Source of the DNA: CAKZQX01 sp034437035
GTDB taxonomy: Bacteria > Chloroflexota > Chloroflexia > Chloroflexales > Chloroflexaceae
Direction of reading: 5' to 3'
Assembly (NCBI GenBank): GCA_034437035.1
Contig: DAOTUI010000120.1
Location: forward strand, 61,518 to 125,517
Length of the DNA: 64,000 nucleotides
Shown here: piece after piece, positions 1-8,717 of the stretch
Numbering within the stretch: the first letter of the stretch is position 1
Layout: every line of letters starts with the position of its first letter
Notes under the pieces: model-generated
The model's input: only the letters and a program-made list of their open reading frames with translations
Told to the model about the DNA's origin: nothing
Databases searched by the model: none
Position numbers and translations under genes: made by a program

Positions 1-950
1 GTACTGAGGGCAAAACCGCTGTTGGGCGTGCCCTCAACAATCAGCACACGCGGCGGCGGCACAACCAGGATGGTAGCGGCGGCGCTGTTGTTTCGCGCAA
101 AGATTTCAGATATCCCTTCGCCGGTGACTTCAGTGCGGAGTTGCAAGACACCAGGGGCCGTGGCGGTAATGGTAAAGTCGAAAGGGTTTACGCCTGGAAT
201 AAGCGTCACCTGCTGCTCATCGAGCAACTGTTCGCCATCCCAGGCACGCAGGGTCGCATCGATTGCGTTACTCTCCGCCGGTGTCGCGGGGGCATAGGCC
301 ACGCCAACCTGAATGGCGGTATCTTCGTTGACATAGAGCGAGCGGGGCACATTCAGCCCGGTGATGCGAATATCCGGCGTCTGCACGGGCGCAATCGGCC
401 GGACATCCACCGCCAGACCGGCAGCGGCGGCGCGTTCCGCCTCAAGCAGAGCATCTCCGCCGGTCTGTACGCCATCCGAGAGCAGCATAATACGCCCGCC
501 GGTTGGCACAAGCAGTTCGCGCGCGGTGCGCAATGCCCTCGCCAGATCACTGGCGGCGGGATCAAGCGTTTCGGATTGAACCGGGTCGTCGGTGGTGGTC
601 TCCTCCAGCGGAACGACATTGCCCCCAAACTGGAGGAGCGTCGTACGCCGGGCCATTTCAGGGTTATTTTCAACTGCTGCCCGCGCCAGCCGCTCGGCCT
701 CGGCCTGGAGCGTGGCTTTGCCCTCGTTCGTCAGGCTATCGGACTGGTCAACCAGGATAACGAGCGGTCCGGTCGGGGGTGCTTCGCGGCCCAGGGTCGG
801 ATTGGTCAGCGCCAGCACCAGCATACTCACGGACGCCAGCCGCAGGAGCAGCGCGCCGGGTACCAGACGCCTCCCGCCCCAACGCCAGAGCAGCACAAAA
901 CCAGGCAGCAGCAGCAACAGTGCCAGCAGTTCCGGGTTACGCAGTGTCAA
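1..950 (-). CDS. VWA-domain membrane protein, partial (BatA-like); 3' end lies outside the window
   Basis: Read on the minus strand, an open frame runs from a TTG start at 950 to the window edge (about 316 codons). A GGAG ribosome site lies 6 bases before the TTG. The N-terminus holds two hydrophobic stretches (an LALLLLLPGFVLLW segment, then LRLASVSMLVLALT). A von Willebrand factor A fold follows, with a DxSxS metal-site motif (DQSDS) near residue 58 and a LLSDGVQTGG strand. This is the architecture of BatA/BatB-like proteins, in which membrane segments flank a metal-binding VWA adhesion domain. It starts only 18 bases after the next VWA gene upstream ends, so the two are very probably one operon. 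The TTG start is inferred from the ribosome site and frame. Function beyond protein-protein interaction at the membrane is unknown. Confidence 0.8.
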   Translation of the reverse strand, partial: MTLRNPELLALLLLLPGFVLLWRWGGRRLVPGALLLRLASVSMLVLALTNPTLGREAPPTGPLVILVDQSDSLTNEGKATLQAEAERLARAAVENNPEMARRTTLLQFGGNVVPLEETTTDDPVQSETLDPAASDLARALRTARELLVPTGGRIMLLSDGVQTGGDALLEAERAAAAGLAVDVRPIAPVQTPDIRITGLNVPRSLYVNEDTAIQVGVAYAPATPAESNAIDATLRAWDGEQLLDEQQVTLIPGVNPFDFTITATAPGVLQLRTEVTGEGISEIFARNNSAAATILVVPPPRVLIVEGTPNSGFALS

Positions 951-968
951 GGTTATCTCCAGGAAAAA

Positions 969-2918
969 TTATCGATGAACATAAACCCATTCTACCACCA
1001 TTACAATCAGGGCTGCCACCGCCAGCCAGGGCCAGAAGGGTTGGCGCTCGCGGCGCACCGGCTCCCCATCCGCAGCCGCTGCGGTCGTCGCAACAGTCAT
1101 GCCCAGGTCCGGCGGAATGGGACGCGGGCGCAGATCGGACTCGACGGGTGTTCCCGCGTTGACAGCGGTATGCCCTTCGTACAAGGTCTCACCCTGCACC
1201 TGCTCAACAATGGTGTAGATGCCCGGTTGGGTCAGCGTATCTAACTGAACCGTTGGTGACACCACCATCGAACCGGATTCGCCCTCCGGCGGTTGCACCA
1301 TAATTGTGGTCGTACGTGGACTGGGCTGCAAGGGCAGCGGTTCGCCCGCCAGCAACGCCGACGGCAGCGCCATGGGCGTCAGATCGCGCACGGTGCGCGC
1401 CACCAGCAGCGGAAAGGCCAGCCGCTCGGTCAGGTTGCTATCTTCCAAATCAAAGGTCCAGATCGCAACCTCACTCTGCGCGACCCGCCCGCGCAGGATC
1501 AGGGGCCACCCGGCATCATCTTCATCATAAGACGCCCGCAATAGCACTGCGGCCCACTCGGGTGTCTGTAACCCACTGACAATGCCAAAGTTGACGCTGT
1601 CCAGGCTAAGACCCTCAAGCAGCCGGCCGGTCGCACCCTCGGCGGAAGAAGCAACGCGCAGTGCGGGGCGACGTCCCCCGGCATCCAGATTGAATGCGTC
1701 GCCCACCGTCAACAGCGGGCCGGTTCCCGAGGGCGGGTTAATTACCAGCACCCCACCGGAGGGCCAGCGCGCAGGTAATGTCTTGTCGAAGACGGTCAGG
1801 TCGGCATCAGCAGCGGGGGCGCGGTCGGCGTTGTAGTTCCCCGGCGCGATCACAATCAGTTCAATGCCGGGCACAACCTGCAGGGCCCGCTCCAGCGGCC
1901 CCGGCGCGTCCGAGACCAGCAGCGTGTTAATGGGCCGGATCTGCGCCAGGCTCAAGTAGGCGACATTGTCGGCGGGCAGGGCATCCTGTCCGACAAGCTC
2001 TGCCCGTAGCACTTCAACGCCGGGCGGAGTGGTCCAGGTAAACTCGGCCTCGCCCTCGGCGGGTAGATTGACCTCGTTGGTATCCAGCAGGCGATCATCA
2101 CCAAAGAGCCGCAGTTGAGTGGTCAACTGGTTGGGGCTGTAGTTGGCGACCCGCGCATAGACATAGGCGGCGGTGCGCTCGGTGGCGTCACGGTTCTGGC
2201 GGGCCCGTGCGGCGAAGGAGACAATGCCCTGGTTCTCCAGGCTGTTGCCGACGCTCACCCACTCGACGTTAAACTCCGGCAGGAGCGGCAGATCGGTCGG
2301 CCCATCTGCGAGAGCGGCCGCCAGTTCAGGCAACGCGCTGTCGCTCAGGATCAGGATACGCCCACCGCCTTCTTCCTCCAGGGCGGCCTGGGCCAGCGTC
2401 AACGCCCCGGCGATATCGGTGCCGGTACCGTCAATCGCCAGCGTATCCAGGGCGGCCAGCAGATTGCCACGCTGCTCAACGCCGCCGGTTGCCAGCAGAT
2501 TGGCCTGGGGACCGGCGGTAATCAGCGTCAGGCTGTCCGACCCGCCCAGCCGGGTAATCTCCGCGCGGGCCTGATTGCGCGCCTGCTCCAGCCGCGTCCC
2601 GCCCGCGTCCCCTGCCGCCATACTGGTCGAGGTGTCGATGATCACGGCTGCGTGGGTGCCGCCACCCAGCAACCCGCCCAGCCACTGCGGCTGCGTCAGC
2701 GCCAGCGCCAGCAGCGCCGCCGCCAGCAGATGCAGCAGCAGCAGCAGCGTCATGGGCAGACGCCAGCGCCGCCGGGCATCGGGCTTGCGCGGCACATGCT
2801 GCCAGAGCAGCAGCGAGGGCACCACCACCCGCCGCCGCCGCTCCTGAATCAGGTGCAGCCATACAATAATCGGGAGCGCCAGCAGTGCCAGCAGTCCCAA
2901 CGGAACAAGCATTGTCAC
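969..2918 (-). CDS. BatA-like VWA-domain membrane protein
   Basis: About 649 residues. The N-terminus looks like the BatA N-terminal membrane region (LVPLGLLALLALPIIVWLHL, then an RRRR-rich loop and a second membrane segment LLLLHLLAAALLALALT). A VWA domain follows with an intact DxSxS metal motif (DTSTS, near residue 95), then a long extracytoplasmic region, and a last membrane helix at the C-terminus (WPWLAVAALIVMVVEWVYV). The GTG start at 2918 is chosen because GGAGA lies 8 bases upstream. An in-frame ATG at 2957 has no such site. It is first in an apparent two-gene operon with the following VWA gene. In this family these proteins sit near MoxR ATPases or transglutaminases; none is visible here. 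The precise role is unknown. Confidence 0.85.
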   Translation of the reverse strand: MTMLVPLGLLALLALPIIVWLHLIQERRRRVVVPSLLLWQHVPRKPDARRRWRLPMTLLLLLHLLAAALLALALTQPQWLGGLLGGGTHAAVIIDTSTSMAAGDAGGTRLEQARNQARAEITRLGGSDSLTLITAGPQANLLATGGVEQRGNLLAALDTLAIDGTGTDIAGALTLAQAALEEEGGGRILILSDSALPELAAALADGPTDLPLLPEFNVEWVSVGNSLENQGIVSFAARARQNRDATERTAAYVYARVANYSPNQLTTQLRLFGDDRLLDTNEVNLPAEGEAEFTWTTPPGVEVLRAELVGQDALPADNVAYLSLAQIRPINTLLVSDAPGPLERALQVVPGIELIVIAPGNYNADRAPAADADLTVFDKTLPARWPSGGVLVINPPSGTGPLLTVGDAFNLDAGGRRPALRVASSAEGATGRLLEGLSLDSVNFGIVSGLQTPEWAAVLLRASYDEDDAGWPLILRGRVAQSEVAIWTFDLEDSNLTERLAFPLLVARTVRDLTPMALPSALLAGEPLPLQPSPRTTTIMVQPPEGESGSMVVSPTVQLDTLTQPGIYTIVEQVQGETLYEGHTAVNAGTPVESDLRPRPIPPDLGMTVATTAAAADGEPVRRERQPFWPWLAVAALIVMVVEWVYVHR

Positions 2919-3343
2919 GGTAGCTTTCTCCGGTTCAAAACGAATTGACCTCGGCATGATAGCTGATCTTGCAAATTTTTGCCTGGTGATTGGGGTGCGG
3001 TTATCGCAGTGATGCGTGGCGAGTGATCAGTGGTCAGTGATGAGTAACGTGGCAGGTTTAGCGCGTCTGGATGTTTCGGCTTGCAATCCAATCAGGTAAC
3101 GCCCTGGCGGGTGGATTGGGGTGAGCCGGCCCTCTCAGATACAGGCTTTTCCTGGTAGGGACGCGCTTCTGCGCGTCCGCCGCCCCGCCTGATGCGAAAA
3201 CTGCGGCCCTGGCGCAGTGCGCCGGTCCTGGTAGTGAGATTGCAATAGCGTTACGGATGTGCGCTGCTCTCCTGCAGATCCCGCAGCAGTCGGGCGAAGG
3301 CGGCCTCAAAAGCGTCATAGTCCTTCAAGTGGCTGAAGTCAGC
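2919..3343. other. Intergenic region with one short GC-rich palindrome
   Basis: This 425-base stretch separates the VWA operon from the AT-rich gene pair. I see no convincing gene. It contains repeated GTGATCAGTGG-like words near 3020-3045 and one member of a dispersed palindrome family at 3158-3180 (core GACGCGCTTCTGCGCGTC), also seen at 41596, 51898, 55503 and 55541. No strong terminator or promoter was recognised. Confidence 0.5.
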
Positions 3344-4447
3344 TTAAATCTGATCACCAAAGTGTATATCAGTGGGTTCTATCATCTTACCATCAAGCAA
3401 TCCAGTAATTATGACGTATTTTTTGAAGTACGATCTAACCAGATCATCAAACCCTTCTTTGATAGTTATGTCGTACTGCACACCCTCTGCCGTTGTCAAG
3501 CCGACCATATCACCGCGACGCGAAGTGGCGTGATCGAGAACCCCTTCCACTTTTATGAGAGTTCGTGACGAAGTAAGAGCATCCTGGTTAGTATTATTTG
3601 TCAGGTCTATTTTATCTCGTGACCTTGTTATATTAACTATTTTCGTATTACTTGAAAATGCAACAAACTGAATCTGATCTCCATCTGGCGCCAACTCACG
3701 AGCCATTGATATAAAATGGTGGTAATATCCTTCAGATTGAATTAGCTCTCTCAAGGCATCTTCGTCATAGTTGCTCAAAAGCTCAATACCCTGAATAATC
3801 TCACCAATAACATCAGAAGTATTAATAAGAAAAGATTGCTGTTGTAATTCTGGTTGACCCAATTTCAATTTCACAGTAAAACTACCTGGTGCAAATCCAG
3901 ACAATACTTGTGTAAAAGGTTTATACATTTGAGAGATGCGTCCAGACCTCTGATAGTCTCGTCCCATCTTTCTTTGCACCGTACGATCCACAAGGTGAAA
4001 GATAGCTTCAATTCTTTTATTAAATTCATGATAAACTATAGTCCCGTACCCAACAGCATTTCCTTTCATCGCCAACCCCACTTCTTCATTATCAAGATCA
4101 ACTCCATGTGATTGCAAGTAGCGTTCAAAGTTAACCTGGTCGAGAAGCATTTTCAGTTCTTGTTCAACGCGTGCAGGAGGATATCCCGACAAGCATTTAG
4201 CTATCAACTGTTGAGCGGTATAAAAATCCTTACATTGGTAAGCCAGAGAAGCAGCACTTCGATAAAGTATAGATCGTGTTGGCTCAAATGATCGTCCATC
4301 CGGAACAAGAGAAGCTGCCTCTGCTTCATATGTTAGAGCCTGACGTGCTAAATTCTCGGCACGCTGAAAATCACCAGTTTCTCGTGCTACCAGTGCCAGG
4401 TGAGAAAGCTTCATCGCTTCATCATGTAGTTCTCGAACTGTAGTCAT
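3344..4447 (-). CDS. Unknown protein, AT-rich island, TPR-like N-terminus
   Basis: A 367-residue protein that I do not recognise. Residues about 5-100 are helical and TPR-like (LALVARETGDFQRAENLARQAL, then ILYRSAASLAYQCKDFYTAQQLI), a pattern of paired helices. The rest is mixed, with charged helices and a possible beta-rich C-terminus; there is no signal peptide or membrane segment. The ATG overlaps the stop of the gene upstream (ATGA), so the two are translationally coupled. Base composition is clearly more AT-rich than the flanks, with many A/T-ending codons, which suggests acquisition by transfer. Two-gene modules of this kind are sometimes defence or regulatory pairs, but nothing here proves that. 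Confidence 0.8.
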   Translation of the reverse strand: MTTVRELHDEAMKLSHLALVARETGDFQRAENLARQALTYEAEAASLVPDGRSFEPTRSILYRSAASLAYQCKDFYTAQQLIAKCLSGYPPARVEQELKMLLDQVNFERYLQSHGVDLDNEEVGLAMKGNAVGYGTIVYHEFNKRIEAIFHLVDRTVQRKMGRDYQRSGRISQMYKPFTQVLSGFAPGSFTVKLKLGQPELQQQSFLINTSDVIGEIIQGIELLSNYDEDALRELIQSEGYYHHFISMARELAPDGDQIQFVAFSSNTKIVNITRSRDKIDLTNNTNQDALTSSRTLIKVEGVLDHATSRRGDMVGLTTAEGVQYDITIKEGFDDLVRSYFKKYVIITGLLDGKMIEPTDIHFGDQI

Positions 4448-5007
4448 ACTTCAACCGTCTTTGAATATGGTCTACTAAATTCAACAACAGTAATAAATAC
4501 AGGTAGATCATCTACTTTCTTCAGCCGCATTACTTTGTTTTTAACTCTGTCTTCCACAGTATTTTCAACATTTTCCTGACGTATCCCAGATACTTCCAGA
4601 TATGCGGTATACTCATTAAATATGAGTGTATCATTTTGCTGGTTTTGCCCCTTACGGACCAGGTAATAATCAATAGTTGTTCCGACGTTTGATTGCTCGA
4701 TACTGGTAAATTCAGTGAGTTCTCGAATTAAGAGGAGGGCAATCGCACAGGCACCAAAGTCGGTAGTTTTCCGCTCATCCCGATAAGCTCTTAAAATCTG
4801 TTCGGTTACGCTCCCATCCCAGCAGACTTCCGCAATCTCGAAAGTATCCTTATGAAAAACCTCCAACTGCAATCCAGTTTGATGTCCCTGACTATCAAAA
4901 CAAATTATGCAATTTTGTTTGTAGAATCCAACAGCTTCATCAGGTATCACCGGTATCCCATGAGACAAATCTTCTAGCTTAAGTATGCGGGCGGGGGTGG
5001 TTGTCAT
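4444..5007 (-). CDS. Unknown protein, first gene of the AT-rich pair
   Basis: A 187-residue soluble protein without recognised motifs. It reads like a mixed alpha/beta domain, with a strand-rich first half (GFYKQNCIICFDSQGHQTG) and a helix near residues 75-100 (DFGACAIALLLIRELTEF). It overlaps the following 367-residue gene by 4 bases (ATGA), a sign of obligate co-expression, and shares its unusual AT richness. The ATG at 5007 lies about 200 bases from the nearest gene. The pair probably arrived together by horizontal transfer. Partner stoichiometry and biochemical function cannot be read from the sequence. Confidence 0.8.
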   Translation of the reverse strand: MTTTPARILKLEDLSHGIPVIPDEAVGFYKQNCIICFDSQGHQTGLQLEVFHKDTFEIAEVCWDGSVTEQILRAYRDERKTTDFGACAIALLLIRELTEFTSIEQSNVGTTIDYYLVRKGQNQQNDTLIFNEYTAYLEVSGIRQENVENTVEDRVKNKVMRLKKVDDLPVFITVVEFSRPYSKTVEV

Positions 5008-5317
5008 AAGCAGTATACCTCAGTTCATACAGATTGTATAGCAATCAACCGAACTTTTGTACTAATCCAGTGTTCGGATTAGTAACCAGCCGAGCATACG
5101 TTCTGAATATCATAAGGTCTAACAGTCGAAATAATAGGTAAGTATAGCATATGATCAACAAGCATGAAATAGCTATTGGTATCCTGAGTAAACTTTAAGG
5201 GTTAGAGCGGCTTTCGATATTGGGCAAACGCGCCGCTCACCGACGCGCTCACCCGACAACCTGCAACCTACAACATCACTTAAACCTCACAACTCACAAC
5301 TCACAACCCAAAATTCA
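5008..5317. other. Intergenic region upstream of the AT-rich pair
   Basis: About 310 bases between the start of the AT-rich gene pair and the end of radC. The first 200 bases are as AT-rich as the pair and probably carry its promoter. The part next to radC (5255-5315) holds CACAACTCACAACTCACAAC-type direct repeats. No open frame with a ribosome site and no clear terminator was found. Confidence 0.4.
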
Positions 5318-6016
5318 TCACCGCCCAAACCCCAACCCACGCTCACGCATGCTGACGTAGCGGCCCTGACCGATCACCAGATGATCCAGCACATCAATAT
5401 CGAGCAGCTTGCCCGCATCGACAATCTGGCGCGTCACCAGCACATCCTCGGCAGAGGGCGTCGGATCGCCGCTGGGATGGTTATGCACCACAATCAGCGC
5501 GGCGCTGTTCAGCTTGATCGCCTCGCGGAAGACCTCGCCCACGCGCACCATCGAGGCGTTCAGGCTGCCGATGTACACGGTTTGGATCTTCTGAACATGA
5601 TTCTTGGTGTTGACGCAGATCGCCCGTAGATGCTCCTGATCCAGGTGGCTCATCTCGACCTGCATCAGCGCGGCGACATCGGCGGGGGATTTGATCTGCA
5701 CGCGGTCCTCGCCGCCGAGCAGCGCCAGGCGGCGGCCAATCTCCAGAGCGGCCTTGAGTTGCGCGATTTTGGCCTCGCCCACGCCATGCCGCCCCAGCAG
5801 ATCGTGGAAGCCGGCGCGCTGCAACCCGCGCCAGCCGCCAAACTCGCGGAGCAACTGCTGCGAGAGCTGCACGGCATTGATCCCAACCGAGCCGACGCGT
5901 AGCAGGATCGCCAACAGTTCGCCATCGGACAGCGCCTCCGGGCCATAGTCGCGCAGGCGCTCGCGCGGCTTCTCATGTTCGGGCATTTCGCGGATACGGA
6001 GTTGATATTCGGCCAC
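5318..6016 (-). CDS. radC: RadC family JAB1/MPN-domain protein
   Basis: About 232 residues, the usual RadC length. The N-terminus has the family signature KPRERLRDYGPEALSDGELLAILLR, followed by a helix-hairpin-helix-like region (LLGRHGVGEAKIAQLKAALEIGRR, near residue 75). The C-terminal half is a JAB/MPN metalloprotease-like fold with the diagnostic HNHPSGDPTPSAED motif near residue 180, whose His, Ser and Asp positions are the metal-site residues. The start is probably GTG at 6016, because GGAGG lies 7 bases before it. The ATG at 6022 is only one base from that site. RadC was once linked to DNA repair; its biochemical role is still unsettled. It stands alone, with a hairpin element just upstream. 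Confidence 0.93.
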   Translation of the reverse strand: MAEYQLRIREMPEHEKPRERLRDYGPEALSDGELLAILLRVGSVGINAVQLSQQLLREFGGWRGLQRAGFHDLLGRHGVGEAKIAQLKAALEIGRRLALLGGEDRVQIKSPADVAALMQVEMSHLDQEHLRAICVNTKNHVQKIQTVYIGSLNASMVRVGEVFREAIKLNSAALIVVHNHPSGDPTPSAEDVLVTRQIVDAGKLLDIDVLDHLVIGQGRYVSMRERGLGFGR

Positions 6017-6100
6017 GGGCATGCCTCCAGTGTGCTGGTAAAAATGCTTCTATAGATCTTACCGTTCCAGCGGGCCAATAGTTACGCAGTGTAGTAATTT

Positions 6101-6301
6101 GCACGACTTGCGCGGTAGACATTCAAACCAGACGTTTGATCCTGGTGGCAATGCCTTGCGCCTGCGGCAGCATGGCACTCTTTTTATCTTTGTCACAAAA
6201 AATGTGCTCTTTGAGCACATTTTTTGTGACAAAGATCTGGTTTCTTTTACTCTACCGGAGGCGAAAGGCACCCGTTTGCGGGGGACCACGTAATGCGTGT
6301 A
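6101..6301. mobile_element. Hairpin-cored TIR element, copy A
   Basis: About 200 bases with imperfect terminal inverted repeats (CACGACTTGCGCGGT on the left; ACCACGTAATGCGTGT on the right). An outer stem follows (GCGCCTGCGGCAG against ACCGGAGGCG, with the family's G-G mismatch), and then a central hairpin at 6186-6236. The hairpin arms are 24 bases and exactly complementary with a 3-base loop (TTT). It lies between radC and an unknown gene and contains no coding capacity. See the element-family finding. Confidence 0.85.
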
Positions 6302-6392
6302 ATTTGGTTCAGACGGCAGCATCTGGTAAACTGGGGGACGGTGAGAACTGAGGACGAACGACAAACGACGGGAAATGAGAAAGGAGCCGTGC

Positions 6393-7046
6393 ATGGCTCG
6401 TCAACCAAAGCAGGAGCAAGCCCGGAAACCGGCAAAGCAGGAGCAGGCTGCCGGTGCGGCCGGTGGCAAGAGCTGGCTGCACCAGAGTGTCAACTGGCCG
6501 GTTCACGAGGTGCTGCTCTCCAAAGGCTGGAACACCGAGAGCGCCATTGTCACTGCCGTAATCGCGCGCCGGTCGCCCCGGTCGGGGAAGATTGCCGCCG
6601 GATCATTTCTGGTTGATCTGGGCTGCCTGGGCGTTAAGAGCGCGTTTATCCGCATCTGCAAATCGCCGGAGGACTACGAGCGCCGCATGCGCGCGCCGCT
6701 GATGGAGGATCAGAAGATGATCCCGGCGGAGTTTAATCTGGTGGCGAAGATCATCACCGAGGGGCATAACTACGCGCAGGGACTGGGGCTCTCGCCCGAC
6801 CCGGAGTTTCAGCAGGCGCGGCTCCTGCTCAGCGGAGCACAGCCGGAGGCGTGCAAGATCGAGATCCGGCTGGGCGGGCCGGAGGGCAAGCCGATCTTTG
6901 TGGCCCGCCAGAACGACGACATCCCACGCATCCTGGGACTGCTGGCGCGCACGCTGGGACCGGACGGCTTCTACTACATGCTCCCCGGCGACACCGAGAA
7001 GCAGGTGTTTGATTCCCGGCTCCCCGGCGTCGGCGAGAGTCAATAA
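6393..7046 (+). CDS. Conserved hypothetical protein
   Basis: About 217 residues. The ATG at 6393 is preferred over one 18 bases upstream because GGAG lies 6 bases before it. The first 30 residues are Lys/Ala/Gln-rich and probably disordered (QPKQEQARKPAKQEQ). A folded part follows with WPVHEVLLSKGW, then VDLGCLGVKSAFIRIC and a helical AEFNLVAKIITEGHNYAQGLG stretch. There is no membrane segment or known catalytic motif. The middle resembles uncharacterised proteins found beside SEC-C-like proteins in many bacteria, but I cannot assign a family firmly. It is convergent with the RMD1-type gene, with only 6 bases between their ends. Confidence 0.8.
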   Translation: MARQPKQEQARKPAKQEQAAGAAGGKSWLHQSVNWPVHEVLLSKGWNTESAIVTAVIARRSPRSGKIAAGSFLVDLGCLGVKSAFIRICKSPEDYERRMRAPLMEDQKMIPAEFNLVAKIITEGHNYAQGLGLSPDPEFQQARLLLSGAQPEACKIEIRLGGPEGKPIFVARQNDDIPRILGLLARTLGPDGFYYMLPGDTEKQVFDSRLPGVGESQ

Positions 7047-7052
7047 ATTGTA

Positions 7053-8225
7053 TCAGTGGCCGCCGAGTGCCACCACAAACTCAAACATGATCAGAATAAT
7101 CTCGAACAGGATCAGCAGGACAATTGCCCACTCCAGCGCGGCAGCCCGCTCGGCGTCGGCCTCGTTGTGCAGGATGCTGTAGGTCTCGCGCAGCAGTTCC
7201 AGCCGATGCTCAACCCCGCGCCGCCAGACATGCACCCGCAGCACATTTAACAGCGCGCTGTAGAGCCGGTTCCAGTAGACATCGTCGGTAACTTTAAAGG
7301 CATTATCGACCCGCTCCGTTACCTCTGTGACATCGGCAACCAGGCGCAACACATCCCGGAGTAGTTGATTGTAGGGTTTGACGATGGGGAAATTGAAGCG
7401 GCGCTGGGGTGCGGAGATACGCCGGTACATCTGGGGTAGTTGCGCATCAAGTTCATTGTCGTAAGTGCGCATGAATAGCAGTTCGACGTTGGCAAACTCA
7501 ATCAGGTCGCTGGCGGTAATGGCAGCGAGCGGGTCCGCCTCGATAAACAGCGCGCCATTCCAACTCAACATCGCCAGATCATCCGGAAAGTAGCTCATCG
7601 CGGTGATCAGATTGGTTGCGCCCCGGCTAAGCGGGCGCTCCTCACCCAGTAGCGCGGCCTGCACCAGCGGATGCTCGGCCAGCGCGGCTATCGAACAGTC
7701 ACCGGCCAGTTGCTCTACCAACAGCATACTGTAGTCCTCAACAATTGGCGAGCGCGCGGGTTTAATGACCGCCGGTCGGATCACCGCCTCCAGTTCTTCC
7801 AACACGGTCAGAAAGCGCTGCTCAATATCCTCGGGCAGCATCTGGATGGCCGAGAAGAAGCGGGCCACCGTGACCCACTCGGTCGGGGACGGCAGCGGCA
7901 TCTCCAGAACCAGCACGACCGCGCCCAGGTCATATATGCTGGCCCGGAGGCTGCCCTCCAGCGCAACCTGCGCCAGCTCAATTGCCATTGTTCCCAGGTC
8001 AACCCCTACCGGTGGCTGCGCAATATCCAGACTCTCCGACTGCCGCACGCGTGCCGGCGGGTAGCGCCGGGCCGATGGCGCTGCAAGACAGTCCTGGGCC
8101 CGTTCCAGGCCAATCTCATCGCCAATATCGTAGAAGCGGTAAAGCGTCAGTGTGCCCACCTGGACGGCCGGTGGGTAGCTGCTATCGGAACTGGAGGTGG
8201 ACACTGATAACGAAGCTGAACTCAT
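7053..8225 (-). CDS. RMD1/DUF155-family membrane-anchored protein
   Basis: A 390-residue protein with the layout of the RMD1/Sif2 (DUF155) family: a soluble region with an acidic YRFYDIGDEIGLE start, a helical body, and at the C-terminus an ELLRETYSILHNEADAERAAALEW stretch running into a membrane helix (AIVLLILFEIILIMFEFVVAL). That C-terminal LEW plus hydrophobic helix is the most characteristic part. In eukaryotes relatives are mitochondrial or meiotic proteins; bacterial roles are not defined. No clear Shine-Dalgarno site is seen before the ATG. The first 20 residues are Ser-rich and probably disordered. The broken ppsR-like gene lies just upstream on the same strand. Confidence 0.75.
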   Translation of the reverse strand: MSSASLSVSTSSSDSSYPPAVQVGTLTLYRFYDIGDEIGLERAQDCLAAPSARRYPPARVRQSESLDIAQPPVGVDLGTMAIELAQVALEGSLRASIYDLGAVVLVLEMPLPSPTEWVTVARFFSAIQMLPEDIEQRFLTVLEELEAVIRPAVIKPARSPIVEDYSMLLVEQLAGDCSIAALAEHPLVQAALLGEERPLSRGATNLITAMSYFPDDLAMLSWNGALFIEADPLAAITASDLIEFANVELLFMRTYDNELDAQLPQMYRRISAPQRRFNFPIVKPYNQLLRDVLRLVADVTEVTERVDNAFKVTDDVYWNRLYSALLNVLRVHVWRRGVEHRLELLRETYSILHNEADAERAAALEWAIVLLILFEIILIMFEFVVALGGH

Positions 8226-8250
8226 CGTTTATAATCCAGACATAGACAAG

Positions 8251-8717
8251 CTACTTTACATTGCCCGACGTGGCGTTCCGCAAATTACCGGTACTGATGC
8301 GCACCGTGACCAGCGCGATCACCTCCTCGGCGCTCTCCTCGATAGGTTTGTCGGTAACATCCACAGTAGCAAACTTCCCCTGCCGATAGACAAACAGCCC
8401 AGCAGATGCCCCACCAGGTCAATCGAGGGAATCTGCCGGGCGTCGGCGGCCTGCGTCAGCGCCTGGCGCAGATTGGCATCCATCATCGAGTGGGCAATCA
8501 TGCCATTGGCGGCAGCAACCCGCTCAATGACCTCGTCAACCTGGGCCACATGCCGGATGCGCAGGATAACCGACACCGGCACATCCGCACGCTCGAACTG
8601 CGCCGGCGAGCTGCGTACCACCACCTCACCAATCGAGCCCATCCCGCCCGACCCCACAAAGATTGGGCGGGAACCGGGGGAGGGAGTCGCTGTCTGGGGC
8701 GCACCATGCTCGGCCAT
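8251..8717 (-). pseudogene. Remnant of a PEP synthase/PPDK regulatory protein (DUF299) gene
   Basis: The ATG at 8717 has a good site (GAGGAG, 7-base spacing). The first about 125 codons look like the N-terminal part of the bifunctional kinase/pyrophosphorylase that regulates PEP synthase (IFVGSGGMGSIGEVVVRSS, then VDEVIERVAAANGMIAHSM). Near 8395 the frame slips by one base, and the other frame continues with VDVTDKPIEESAEEV, resembling the family's conserved C-terminal VDVTxxSIEEtAxEI, ending at a TAG at 8251. The family is about 270 residues. Here the middle, including the nucleotide-binding loop, is absent. I read this as an internally deleted and frameshifted gene. Resemblance is by eye, so identity is moderately sure. 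Confidence 0.6.

Noticed and set aside
353..673. Open frame of 106 codons within the left-edge VWA gene
   Set aside because: It overlaps the VWA frame that has a ribosome site, membrane segments and a DxSxS motif; the composition is Arg-rich, as in shadow frames.
5318..6022. RadC as evidence of a nearby integrated element
   Set aside because: RadC homologues occur on plasmids and islands, but this copy has genome-typical composition and no integrase or att-like repeats nearby.
6181..6240. Reading the hairpin elements as ordinary rho-independent terminators
   Set aside because: They have conserved outer stems and terminal repeats, lie upstream as well as downstream of genes, and one interrupts a gene. 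Terminator activity as a side effect remains possible.
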